From Heliopora coerulea (taxonomy: Eukaryota > Cnidaria > Anthozoa > Scleralcyonacea > Helioporidae): a DNA stretch of 64,000 nucleotides. Where the stretch lies: the NCBI GenBank assembly GCA_030142905.1, contig JASJOG010000296.1, positions 62,001-126,000 of the forward strand, written 5' to 3'. Under the pieces are notes generated by a model. It was not told the origin of the DNA, made no database searches, and was given only the letters and a program-made list of their open reading frames with translations. This document shows, piece by piece, positions 52,761 through 63,575 of the stretch. How positions within the stretch are numbered: position 1 is the stretch's first letter; each line of letters opens with the position of its first letter. The translations under genes were made by a program, and so were the position numbers.

Positions 52761-54359
52761 TTGAAAAGTTTGTTAACAATGCCAAATCAAAGTTCACAAT
52801 TTAAGGCTGTAACTGTCAACATTTATCACCTCTTACATTGCCTGTGTAGTTCCAAAGCCACTAGCATTAATAAAATCTCTAGTAAAATTCTCAAGATAGC
52901 ATCACCTGTTATTTCAACATCTCTTACATATATTTTTAATAAGTCTATTACCTTATGTTCTTTTCCCAATGAATAGAAAACAGCTAGGGTAATACCACTA
53001 TATAAAAGTGGTCATAGAAATTTACCATGCAACTATAGGCCTATTTCTATTTTTTCAGCTATAAGCAAAATAATGGAATGAATTCTTTATGAGCAACTAT
53101 ACAGTTATCTGACAGAAAATGACCTTTTATCTGAAAAACAATTCGGTTTTCAAAAATTTCACTCTACTGCAACAGCACTGCTGGATTACACAAACAGCTG
53201 GTTTATAAATATGGACAGAAAAATGTTCAACTTAGTTGTTTCCATAGATCTCAAAAAAGCTTTTGATACTGTCCATCACAAAATTTTACAAAGGAAAGTA
53301 GAACTATACGGTATCAAAGGAAAAGCTTTTCCTCTACTAAAATCATACCTCTGATCGTAGCCAGAAATGTCAGGTATATGGATTCGTATCATCAGAGCAA
53401 TCTGTCAAGTGTGGTGTACCTCAGGGCTCTGTATTAGGGCCATTACTCTTTTTGCTTTACATAAATGATTTACCTGAATACTTGAATAAGACAGAGCCAC
53501 GATTGTTTGCTTGTGATGCAAACTTGACAGCTACTGGTGAAACGATAGATGATGTTGAAATTGCAATGAACTCTGATTTGCATAACCTCAGAGAATGGTT
53601 ATTAGCTAACAAACCTAGTCTTAATGTGGCCAAAACTGAATTTATGCTTATTGGGTCAAAAACACCTGTAAAAAATGTTTCACACATGCAACCAAACATC
53701 AGTATTGAAAATCAACCTATTAAACGCGTATATGAATGCAAGACTCTTGGAGTCCTAACTGACCAACATTTGTCTTGGAAAAAAAATACTGAAAATATTT
53801 GTAAAAAAATCTCTTTGGGAATATCTGCTATCCGGCGCTTAAGCGGATTTGTTGACAAAAATACGCTGCTTTCTGTGTATAATGCTATTGTCCACCTTTA
53901 CTTCAATTACTGCTGTGAAGTTTGGGATGTGTTTGGCGACACACAGTTCAAGTATTTACCAAAACTTCATAACAGATCGGCTCGAATTATTACAGGTATG
54001 AGCAACGATATCGATCTTAAGGTTGCATAAAATACGCTAGGATGGGAACCACTCGAAACGCAAAGAAGAACAGCCAAAGCAAAATTCCTAGCATGATTAG
54101 AAATGGAGCTCAGCCATCACGTCAACAACCAGGACGACTATGCCGCTCCGGTCAATTGATCAGTTGCGACTCAGCTGTTGGCAAACATCTTTTGTCCAAC
54201 AAATCTTGCGCCGAAAATTACTCAGATGATAATTTTAGAATTCTTTACAAATGCCGTTCCGCCTTTCAATTGAAGGTGATGGAAGCCATTTACATAAAAC
54301 TTAATGATCCTGATCTGTGCCGGCAAAAGGAATTTGTTTTCAAACTATCGCTATTTTGA
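52761..54359 (+). pseudogene. CR1/L2-type LINE reverse transcriptase relic
   Basis: Broken frames show SSKILKIASPVISTSLTYIF, NYRPISIFSAISKIME, KQFGFQKFHSTATALLDY, VVSIDLKKAFDTVHHKIL, GVPQGSVLGPLLFLLYINDL, and then FACDANLTATG where the catalytic F-A-D-D is expected, so the first catalytic Asp of the box is replaced by Cys. The last frame (53452-54030) continues through SWKKNTENICKKI to ARIITGMSNDI. Several stops and shifts; dead. Downstream 54390-54500 looks like its 3' UTR. Confidence 0.85.
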
Positions 54360-55010
54360 CCCTCCCACATTCCGTTGGGTTGATGTCACGAGTTTTCTTT
54401 AGACTATATAAGCAGGTGATATGTTTCTTTCTTTCTCTTTAGTTAGCAGACGTATAGCACTTGATAAGTGGTCTGCCGAAATGCATCGTGCTTTTTTCTG
54501 ATTCTTAAGGCGTATTCTTTACGTAGAATATTACCTCTTTAAGTTTCAAACAGTTCTGTTAAGAACTAAACTATCCAACAGTCTTTGGTAACTGTGTATA
54601 CCTCTGTAAGCGTATATTACTCTTCATCTTCTCCTACTTTATCTTAAATTACCATTCACCATGGTATCTACATATTTAAAAACTGTGTTTAAATTTGTTA
54701 CCACGACAAAATCGCTGTTTTAATCCTAGTTTTTCTGGACACCCAGACCTGGCACCCCATCATCCTAGCAACTCAGGAGAGCGAATCACGGGAACCTGAT
54801 TCCAAGAACTCTCCTGAGGACAAGGTATTAAGTGACGTTTTAGCTGCAGTAGAGGTGATCGCAACAACCTTCAAAGAGCCACTACGCGCTTCAGGCGTGA
54901 ATCTTCTCGGTCTACAAGATGAAATGGAAGAAGCAGTCGAATAGCACGACAATATTCGTCAATTGAGAAAGAAAAGTGCCACAAAGTATGATACAATCTC
55001 CATATTTGCG

Positions 55011-55336
55011 CAGATGCCAGCAGATGGGCAAATGTCCTCGTCCTTTGTCAATTGTGCTTTACCCTTCCTTTTTCGAATGGCAGTATAGAAAGAATGTTCT
55101 CCGTGAAACTTATCAAGACTGACCGCAGAACAAGGTTTAATTGTGACACGCTTGATGACCTCATGGAGATTCATGTTGAAGGTCCCTCCCTAGAACGTTT
55201 TTCTGCAGAACAAGCAGTGGAAGCCTGGTGGGAAGACTGCAAGAGTGAACGAAGGCACAATCAAAGTGCTCTGAAACCGTATGCGCCACGGAAAACCGCT
55301 CAAAAAGATACAAATACGCCCGCAGATGGAGAGTAA
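55011..55336 (+). pseudogene. hAT transposase C-terminal fragment
   Basis: Reads WANVLVLCQLCFTLPFSNGS, then IERMFSVKLIKTDRRTRFN, LDDLMEIHVEG and AVEAWWEDC. This is the hAT dimerisation domain, with the catalytic Glu in S-I-E-R-M-F-S. A Met expected before K-L-I-K is missing. The sequence upstream is degraded. Confidence 0.75.
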
Positions 55337-55868
55337 GAAAGTGAACTGTCTCTTTCACTACGTGAATGGGATACGTGGTTTAATGACCTTGATAACTTAA
55401 ACGGTGGTGAACTTTTCGATGACTGAATGTCTGAGTGTGGATGCTTTCACTGCAATCACTCCTCAATAATGTTGGAAAAAATCTTGTGTTTATGTTCAAT
55501 ACTTTACAGAAAGGTGTTTACGTTCCTATAAGCTATAAACAGTTAAATTGTAGTTTTTACTTACACTTGTAAGTGTAACTTTCTAAGTAACTTTATAGAA
55601 CATTTTCACGAAAATTGAGGTTTATGACTTGTGTGATTTCATATTTTGTATTTATTATCATAAAATAACTGACAAAAAAAAAAATTATTGAAAAGTCCGG
55701 CCGACCATTTTTAGCCAATGTCCGAGCAATTGTCGAGTTGACCGGACATTTGTCAGACCCAAGCAAAATTGTTATAATCCACAATGAAGCGGAGAAAAGA
55801 GGAAGCTGCAAACTGTTTCCCCTGATATTTGGAGATGAAAGGCTCAGAGGCCTAAAAAAATTTGCAGT

Positions 55869-57916
55869 GTGAATACAGTGGTTCAGTATAAGATATCATT
55901 TCTTCCTTCCACAAGTGCACCTGGTCCTGCACACACTAAAGAGAAAGTTACGCATGCCCCTGATTCATTAGATAGCCAAACTGTTTATTCAGCACCTAAT
56001 TTGCCATCTACATCCACAGCCATTACTTTTCCAACTCAGTTATGTAAGTATGATGTTGCTTATTACCGAGAGAAAGCCAGAACTACGAGCAATTTGCAAA
56101 TTTACACTCTGATAAAAAATGTTTTTAGACCTGATAAATCCTACTCTTTTCCCAAAAGGAATGGAAGACGTTTTTGCTTTAACTGGTTTGAGTCCCATCC
56201 TTAGCTATGTTATTCACCTAGCCCTAGATGGTACTTTTTCCCTTCCCTGTGTGTTGTTTGGGGATAGGTATCCAGTGATACTTAAAGCCACTGGAATTAA
56301 AAATTTATTCTCTGAACCATTTAAACATTGGAATGATGCTAGTTGTTTTAACAATCATACTGGTATTAAAAAATCTAGTTCAAAGTTATGCTTGCATGAC
56401 AGCACATCAGCTGTTTTTACATTGGTTTTGAGTCAGTTGTCAGGAAAAACCCAACCAATTGATATTATGATCAGTGAAAACAGAAGGGAAAAAATTGCTG
56501 AGAACAGGGGGAAAGCTGGTTCCCATTGTGGATACCATTATAACTTGTGGTCGTCTATGTTTATCTTTTAGAGGGCATCATGACGATTTATGGTATCATC
56601 CTGAAGTTGGAAGTTATTCTCAGGGAGGTGTGGGTAATTTTGAGTTAATGAATATGAAGGTTCATGCGGGTGATGTTGGCCTTGGAGAGCATCTTAAGAC
56701 ATGTTCAAAGAATGCCTCATACATTTTGAAGACTACTCAGAATGAAATTATTAAATGTTGTGGCCAGGTTATAACTGAAAAGATTGTAGAAGAAGTTAAG
56801 CAGAACAAATTCTATTCTGTTATCGCTGATCAAGCAGCAGATTGTTCAAATAAGGAGCCGATGTCTTTAGTTTTGCGATTTGTTGATAGCAACTTGAATA
56901 TAAGAGAAGACTTCACCAAATTCATTCATCGTAAGTGGGGGCTATCTGGTGAAGACCTAGCTACTGTGGTTTTGAAAGCAATAGCAGACCTTTCTCTGAA
57001 TATTGAAGATTGTCGAGGTCAAGGGTATGATGGAGCTGGCGCTGTTTCTTGCCATATCAATGGACTTGATGCACACATTTTGCGGCCTAACATAAAAGCC
57101 ATTTATATTCATTGTTATAGCTACAGACTAAATTTAATTATTTGTGCTACTTGTTCAGTGCCATTAGTAAGTAATGTAATGACACAGGTAAAGGAACTGT
57201 CACATTTTTTCAACAATTCTCAGAATCGCCAAATGCTATTTGTAAAAAATATTTTACAGTATAGACCAGATAGCAGGAAAATGAAGTTGAAAGATGTATG
57301 TAGAACAAAGTGGGACGAGCGGGTAGATGGTTTGGATGTTTTTGAGGAGTTATTTGTTTCAATATTTTACACTTTAAGGGAAATGAGTTTCAATCGATAA
57401 AGACAGTGTAATCCCAGCACTTCTTCACAAGCTACCTCATATTTTGCATAGATTTCTTCTTTTCAGTTTATTGTAACTCTGGCCTCTACAAGAAATATTC
57501 TTGACATGACCCTTCCAGTTACTCAGTTATTACAGGCCAAGAATAATGATATATTGGATGGTATTGAACTGATTCAGGCACTTAAAGATCTAGCTATGAC
57601 TGCACGGAATCAAATTGATCATTACCATGGTAAGTGGTATAGGCAAGCTGTGTCTTTGGCAGCTGAAGTTGACATTGAAAAATCTATGCCCGGGATAGCT
57701 TCCAGACAAAGCACCAGGGATAATCCTCCGGCCTCTAATGCTTCTGAGCACTTTAAACGTACAATTACAATTCCAGTTAATTACAATTCTAACACCATGT
57801 TAGAAGATCGTTTAAATGGCTCGGCCTTGTTGAAAATTCATCAGGACATAGAACCTGGTGTTCAGCAGGTTATTGATAAATTTTCAGCTGATAGTAGGAG
57901 AATTGAAATGATTTAG
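55869..57916 (+). pseudogene. hAT transposase relic of the PRKRIR/ZMYM1-like (DUF4371) type
   Basis: Three overlapping frames give the TTF-type zinc-finger region (YSFPKRNGRRFCFNWFE, CVLFGDRYP, FKHWNDASCFNNHTG), the DUF4371 region (HHDDLWYHPEVG, LKTCSKNASYILKTTQNEII) and the RNase-H-like core (FYSVIADQAADCSNKE, where the usual D-E-x-x-D is altered to D-Q-A-A-D). Next are GQGYDGAGAVSC with Asp and a C-H/Y-L-N-L-I block. After a gap at 57401-57480 the frame continues to 57916 (LASTRNILDMTLPVTQLLQA). The C-terminal dimerisation domain is missing. At least three frame changes. Domesticated relatives exist, but nothing here suggests retained function. Confidence 0.8.
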
Positions 57917-57919
57917 TTG

Positions 57920-59070
57920 ATTTACTTTGGATGTCATGCTTCTAATAAGAAGCAAAGAGAAATGTTTTGTTTTATTAATTCATTTTTTCATGAAGGCATA
58001 TATCAGCTTTTGTATCTTTATCTAAAACATTTTTTCCATTGTCTGGTTTTGAAGATATTTTTCAAAAAAGTTAGTGTGTAATTTTCGTTATGGTAAACTG
58101 TCAAATTGTGTCAAAGATAGCCTGGCTGATGTTTCAAGCCAAAGTACTTCCTCGAAGTGAAACCAATTTCCTTGGACTGCTCTTTTGAAATAAACATATT
58201 ACTAAGTTACATGTAAATTTAAGAACAAGTTTAGCCATTTTAAGTGCCAACTTCGTACGAATTTTCAAATTGCTGTGCTGTGTAAGGGATATATGTTACA
58301 TTACTTACATCCAATATCTGTAATCATAATTTTTATCAAAATTACAAGCATTCTTGTTTCCCAAAATGAATGAAAACTTGTCATTCACGGCAATTTAAGA
58401 CACCCATTTTCTTAACTTTTATAAAATTTTGACTATTTGAGATTAATTCTAAAAACATAATTTGCGAAGCCTTTTGGGGATTAAGATGAAAAGTTTGCAT
58501 TTCGGGTTATTATGGGATAGGTGGGATACTTGAGTATGACCGGGACGTTGTAGAGGGATAAGCTCCTCTACGCATATGCAATGTCACATATGGTCTGTAT
58601 TAATAAAAGTTTCTAGTCAGACATCGTCTGGTCAGAAAAAAGCTTAAAAGACGAGTATCTGGTGTCTGAAAACCAGACAGCTCAGGGAACAGAGGTGGTG
58701 GTAGAGGACAGTTGCAGCAAAACAAAGTGACTACAGTTGTCTTGAAATGTAGAAACAACTTGGCAACCTTAGGGAAGTCTTTCCATGTCGGACTCACTAT
58801 ATAAGTGTCTCCTAGGCATGCTGATCAGCTCTGAAATGGAGCGAAATAGTTTCATCCACTTTCTGTGCCAAATTTTGATAAAATTTTTACGAGAAAATTA
58901 GAAAATGAGCCTTTTGAGATGCGATTTAAAGCTAGCAGAATTTGCCAAAACGTGTTGCGAGAACGCAGGAAATGCCATTTCAGAAACCCAATTTTCAAAA
59001 ATTTTCTGGGGAAGCATACCTCGTAACCCCTAGACAGATAGCACCGAAGGCGCAAATGTTTGACTAACTT
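57920..59070. other. No gene seen
   Basis: Intron of the minus-strand gene. Only short ORFs. Confidence 0.55.
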
Positions 59071-59072
59071 AC

Positions 59073-60974
59073 GAAAATTCATAAATCCGTCCCTGTCATG
59101 TACTCCACGAATCTCTCCGCCACTTCTTTCATCACTTTGTTTACGGTGTCTTCCCTTTCTGCTTCGGTCATCTACTTCACGAATGTTTCCATCACTTCTT
59201 TCATCACTTTGTTTACGTTGTCTTCCCTCTCGGCTTTTGTCATCTACTTCACGAATGTCTCCATCACTTCTTTCATCACTTTACTTACGGCGTCTTCCCT
59301 CCCGGCTTCGATCATGTACTTCACGAATGTCTCCATCACTTCTTTCATCACTTTGTTTACGGTGTTTTCCCTCTCGGCTTTGGTCGTGTACTTCACGAAT
59401 GTCTTCACCACTTCTTTCATCACTTTGTTTACGGCGTCTTCTCTTTCGGCTTTGGTCATCTACTTCACGAATGTCTTCAGTACTTCTTTCATCACTTTGT
59501 TTACGATGTTTTCCCTTCCGACTTTGATCATGTACTTCACGAATGTCTTCACCACTTCTTTCATCACTTTGTTTACTGTGTCTTCCCTCTCGGCTTTGGT
59601 CATGTATTCCACAAACGTCTTCACTACTTCTTTCATCACTTTGTTTACGACGTTTTCCCTCTCGGCTTTGGTCATGTGCTGCACGGATGTCTCCATCACT
59701 TCTTTCATCACTTTGTTTACGGTGTCTTCCCTCTCGGCTTTTGTCATCTACTTCACGAATGTCTCTATCACTTCTGTCATCACTTTGTTTACGGCGTCTT
59801 CTCTTTCGGCTTTGGTCATCTACTTCACGAATGTTTCCATCACTTCTTTCATCACTTTGTTTACGATGTCTTCCCTTCCGACTTTGATCATGTACTTCAC
59901 GAATGTCTCCATCACTTCTTTCATCACTTTGTTTACGATGTCTTCCCTCTCGGCTTTGGTCATGCACTTCACGAATGTCTCCATCACTTCTTTCATCACT
60001 TTGTTTACGATGTCTTCCCTTCCGACTTTGATCATGTACTTCATGAATGTCTTTACCACTTCTTTCATCACTTTGTTTACGGTGTCTTCCCTCTCGGCTT
60101 TGGTCATGCACTTCACGAATGTCTCCATCACTTGTTTTATCACTTTGTTTACGGTGTCTTCTCTCTCGGCTTCGGTCATGTACTCCACGAATGTCTCCAT
60201 CACTTCTTTCATCACTTTGTTTATGGCGTCTTCCCTCTCGGCTTTGGTCATGTATTTCACGAATGTCTCCATCACTTCTTTTATCACTTTGTTTACGATG
60301 TCTTCCCTTCCGACTTTGATCATGTACTTCACGAATGTCTTCACCACTTCTTTCATCACTTTGTTTACGGTGTCTTTCCTCTCGGCTTTGGTCATGTACT
60401 TCACGAATGTCTCCATCACTTCTTTCATCACTTTGTTTACGGTGTCTTCGCTCTCGGCTTTGGTCATGTATTCCACGAACGTCTTCACCACTTCTTTCAT
60501 CACTTCGTTTACGGCGTCTTCTCTTTCGGCTTTGGTCATCTACTTCACGAATGTCTTCACCACTTGTTTCATCACTTTGTTTACGATGTCTTCCCCTCCG
60601 ACTTTGATCATGTACTTGACTAATGTCTCCATCGCTACTTTCATCACTTTGCTTACGCCGTCTTCGCTTTCCGCTTTGATCATGTGCTCCACGAATGTTT
60701 CCATCGCTACTTTCACCACTTTGTTTACGGCGTCTTCCCTTTCGGTTACCTTCATGTACTCCACGAATTTCTCTATCACTACTTTCATCACTTTGTTTAT
60801 GGCATCTTTTCTTATATCCACCTTCACGTACTTCACGGATGTCTCTTGCACTACTTTCATTTGTTTGCTGACCGCGTCTCTTTCGATTTCGACAATGTTT
60901 CTTAGGGCTTTGACTTCTACTTTCATCATGGTACTCACGCTCTCTTTCGTTTCGACTTACACCTCGTTTTTCAT
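59073..60974 (-). CDS. Giant repeat exon of the death-domain/kinase gene
   Basis: Acceptor TGTAATTTTAG is followed by AT-GAA-AAA-CGA; the two leading bases complete a codon with the single base left by the death-domain exon. After about 40 codons (VSRNERERE and on) come about 24 units of a 24-residue repeat with consensus SDERSDGDIREVHDQSREGR + HRKQ. They are highly charged, Ser/Arg/Asp/Glu-rich and probably disordered; Ser-Arg pairs could be phosphorylated. The outer donor is AATTTTC/GTAAGT (exon end 59073, phase 1). In the unit at 59281-59290 CAA is replaced by TAA (stop 59281-59283 region) and the same change forms CGCC/GTAAGT, a second consensus donor (exon end 59289) in the same phase. 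The other strand and frames are also open because the unit is 72 bp; those are shadows. Confidence 0.7.
59099..60835. repeat. 72-bp coding minisatellite, about 24 units
   Basis: Units begin ACTTCACGAATGTCTCCATC on the plus strand. Neighbouring units differ at scattered positions, and higher-order similarity (alternating GGTGTCTTCCCTCTCGG and GATGTCTTCCCTTCCG) suggests expansion by unequal exchange. Confidence 0.95.
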
Positions 60975-61019
60975 CTAAAATTACATTGAGGTATAAACAT
61001 TGTTCATTCAAAATGTTTG

Positions 61020-61270
61020 AAAAACAAAGAAAAAATCGATCTTATATATCTTTCTTTTGAAAGTAGGTTCAAAATAAAGAAGAAACCCGCACAGTTTTTT
61101 TCTTTATCAGTTTTCATTATGTAGATATAAGCATTTAAAATATTATAATGGTGATTTCACAAGGTGGACAGATTTCGGCAGAACTACGTTGTCATTATTG
61201 TCTCGTAAATCACCACCTAAATGCTTTATGAATAAAACGTGGCCGCATTACAGTAATCTCAAGAATTGAC
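61020..61270. other. No gene; intron
   Basis: Intron between the repeat and death-domain exons. Confidence 0.5.
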
Positions 61271-61284
61271 GTGTTAAGAAATGA

Positions 61285-61495
61285 ACTGGGGTGTTTTAGA
61301 TTCGATAAACCATGTACTGCGAAATTTTTAAATAGCTACGAAAACGAATCCTTTAATACGCTAATTCACGAAGGTTTGAAAATTCACGCTTTCCAAGCCA
61401 AAAAAAATGAGAAAAGTAAGCCTGTTTTTATCACAGCTACAGAAAGGACGCAGTTATCACTTTCCCTTGTATTTTGCTTATAAATTATTAATGAG
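61285..61495 (+). repeat. Dispersed repeat with ORF-like core, copy 3
   Basis: TTTTAGATTCGATAAACCATG, AATCCTTTAATACGCTAATT and CACGAAGGTTTGAAAATTCA match the 28.8 and 33.1 kb copies. It is open for 70 codons from 61271. Confidence 0.6.
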
Positions 61496-61499
61496 TTTT

Positions 61500-62090
61500 T
61501 GAAATTTATTGGTGTACCGTGGCAACATGTGAGGTCTCAAGCCGTAATAAGGTGTAAACGAGTACTAGCTCTATTTTCCAGTAAGACTTGTACTTGGAAT
61601 TCAGGATATCGTATCAAAATCATATTCTAAGTAAACAAAGCCAGCAACGATTGTTTACGAAAAGTGAAAATTACAGAATAAAGGATTCTGGAACAAAGTA
61701 TGTTTCCATGGTAACTATAAAAAGTTGACCACTAAAATGGTCACACTGCCCCTATATTTGTCATCATTCAGGTCATGTACTACAAAATATCCCCACTTTG
61801 ACTTTTTTCTGGGAAAGCTTGTCTACCTTGTGACGTCATTGTGCTGAGATTTAAAATGTTTTTCTTGATAACGGCAATTGATGAAGAAATAATTTAAACG
61901 GCATTCTTCATTATTCAGAACCCACAAACAAGAAGAATATAGAAGGTTGTTTTGTTCACTTAATGCTTACATGTTACCCTAAAGATGATTTTGAAATAGA
62001 GTCCAAACACTGCAAATCTTCACAGATATCGAGTGTTAAGTTGTCGTGAGAATCTCTCGTGCACTTAAATTGGATAAAACAAGCATACTG
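61500..62090. other. No gene seen
   Basis: Non-coding intron sequence. Confidence 0.55.
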
Positions 62091-62097
62091 TCACCAG

Positions 62098-62172
62098 TTG
62101 ACTCGACAACTTAACCGGTAGAGCATCGGTCCGGAAAGCCGAAGATGGGAGTTCAAATCTCGCTCAAGTCAA
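62098..62172 (+). mobile_element. tRNA-derived SINE or tRNA pseudogene, family 2
   Basis: GTTGACT and AGTCAAC pair as a perfect 7-bp acceptor-like stem. AACCGGTAGAGC is D-arm-like, TCGGT/GCCGA closes a 7-nt loop CCGGAAA (C instead of the conserved U33), and GGGAGTTCAAATCTCGC is T-arm-like. The D-arm is weak and the loop lacks U33, so it is not called a functional tRNA. Confidence 0.5.
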
Positions 62173-62584
62173 CTTTTAACAAAGTGACTTTAGCAGTGTA
62201 CGTCAATTCATAAGATATTAAATCAGACAGCTGACTCCCAATTCGACTCAACCTCTTGAAATGGTGGTACAAGCAAAATCATGAAGGAGGAGATACGTTA
62301 TTCGTTTAACTGAGCAATCGTGAAATTTGACGATTACTAAGGTCGCTAATGGTTTTTGGCTACCCTATTTAATGCTGCATCTGAAAAACTAAGAAATCTC
62401 TCAATTAATGACAGATCCCCAACAAGTGTTAATGTATTAATATATCAACAACTGTGAGTGGAAACTAGCAAAGGGAATGGCATCGTGCAAGGAAAAAAAA
62501 TTGGTGAGGCCCAGGCTAATATTTATTCCATAACACCAAATGTTTCTAACACTTTGACGTCTGAAGACGGTACTTGTCATCTTT

Positions 62585-62640
62585 AATGATTTTACTCTGG
62601 CTAACGCCAGACGATTTTACTTGTCAAAGGGGAAACCCCG
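62585..62640. repeat. GCTAACGCCAGA palindromic repeat family copy
   Basis: TTTTACTCTGGCTAACGCC, then AGACGATTTTACTTGTCAA. The core TCTGGCTAACGCCAGA is a near-perfect palindrome. Confidence 0.7.
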
Positions 62641-62644
62641 TCAG

Positions 62645-63290
62645 GCTTCATAGGGCTCAGCAGATCTAAGCACATTTAAAATGATCAAACGAGAAAAGAA
62701 ATTGCTGACTACAAACCTATCAAGGTAAAGACAAGACCTTCTAAAATAAATTAAGCTTTTCATAATTCTAGAACGCCAATAATATAACTGAACCATATTA
62801 TCATCAAAACACCTATCTAACATTCACAAATACTGCACAGGCAACGTTGCAACGCTCACTTCTAAACCTATATTTCGTGCACATGTAATATCACCAAAAT
62901 TTACTAAGTATTCCTAATTAAACTGAATTTGTCCAATCTTGTTTGAATATCCATCCGCCATTTTGATTTTAATCATAGAAGGTTGAAACTACTTTGCAAA
63001 ATTGTTTGATTAAGGAAAGTTAGTGTGTGGGTTAATGGCAAATATTTTTGTAGAAAGTAGGAATTCTATTTTAAATTGGTTAGATGAAATAATTTTAAAC
63101 ATGTCCTAAATTTTCATCCTCAATTTTCGCCTTCAGGGCGCTGAACATCATACTGAAGGTGGCGAGTTCGATTGCCCGATGAAGTCAAATTTATAAAGTT
63201 GCTAGGTGATTTTTATACTGCGATTGATGCGCCGGAAAATACGTGAACTTATTTTGCCATAACTGAAGGTTGATTTAAATAGATAAAAAT
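62645..63290. other. No gene seen
   Basis: Intron. A B-box-like GGTGGCGAGTTCGATTGCCC at 63157-63176 is probably a SINE fragment. Confidence 0.5.
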
Positions 63291-63293
63291 TAC

Positions 63294-63575
63294 CCTCTGC
63301 TTCCAATGTTCCAACGAGGTCGTCTCTTCCCATCTTTTTAAGGAACACTATCAGTTCGTTGACATCATTCTCAGATCTGGTTCCCCAGTCGGACAGGAGA
63401 GCATCGGAAGGATCTTTCTCTAATTGAAATATCTTTAATTGGCCGACGGTGTATCCAATGTGTCCCGCTAATGCTTTGTAATCTTTACCCGGAATTGACT
63501 TGTTCAATTCTGTACAGACTCCGTTGTATACCAATTGATTAAGGTCACGAATTGGAAACCTTTCTTTGTTGCTCC
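63294..63575 (-). CDS. Death-domain exon of the minus-strand kinase gene
   Basis: Acceptor ATTACGACAG precedes GG-AGC; the donor is GCAGAG-G/GTAATT. The exon is 282 nt, phase 1 on both sides. The product reads RFPIRDLNQLVYNGVCTELN, KDYKALAGHIGYTVGQLKIF, then DALLSDWGTRSENDVNELIV and FLKKMGRDDLVGTL. This is a full six-helix death domain with the W in L-L-x-x-W and the G-R-x-D before the last helix, closest in feel to MyD88/IRAK-type domains. Phase 1 matches entry of the repeat exon, giving an Asp codon at the join. Death domain plus kinase on one chain would recall IRAK/Pelle, but the kinase here looks PIM-like. Expected role: adaptor-coupled signalling in the cytoplasm. No start codon is visible in the window. 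Confidence 0.75.

Noticed and set aside
54450..54485. Hammerhead motif after the 52.7-54.3 kb LINE (TTGATAAG...GCCGAAA)
   Set aside because: Core positions are wrong (TTGATAA instead of CTGANGA) and no helix I can be drawn.
59098..60978. 626-codon plus-strand ORF and other long ORFs across the repeat block
   Set aside because: The 72-bp unit has no stop in several frames, so long ORFs are automatic. Splice sites and phases support only the minus-strand SR/ED frame.
62098..62172. Functional tRNA-Ser(GGA)
   Set aside because: Good acceptor and anticodon stems, but C at position 33, a weak D-arm and a T-stem mismatch. A related tRNA-like copy at 40.7 kb shows it is a SINE family.
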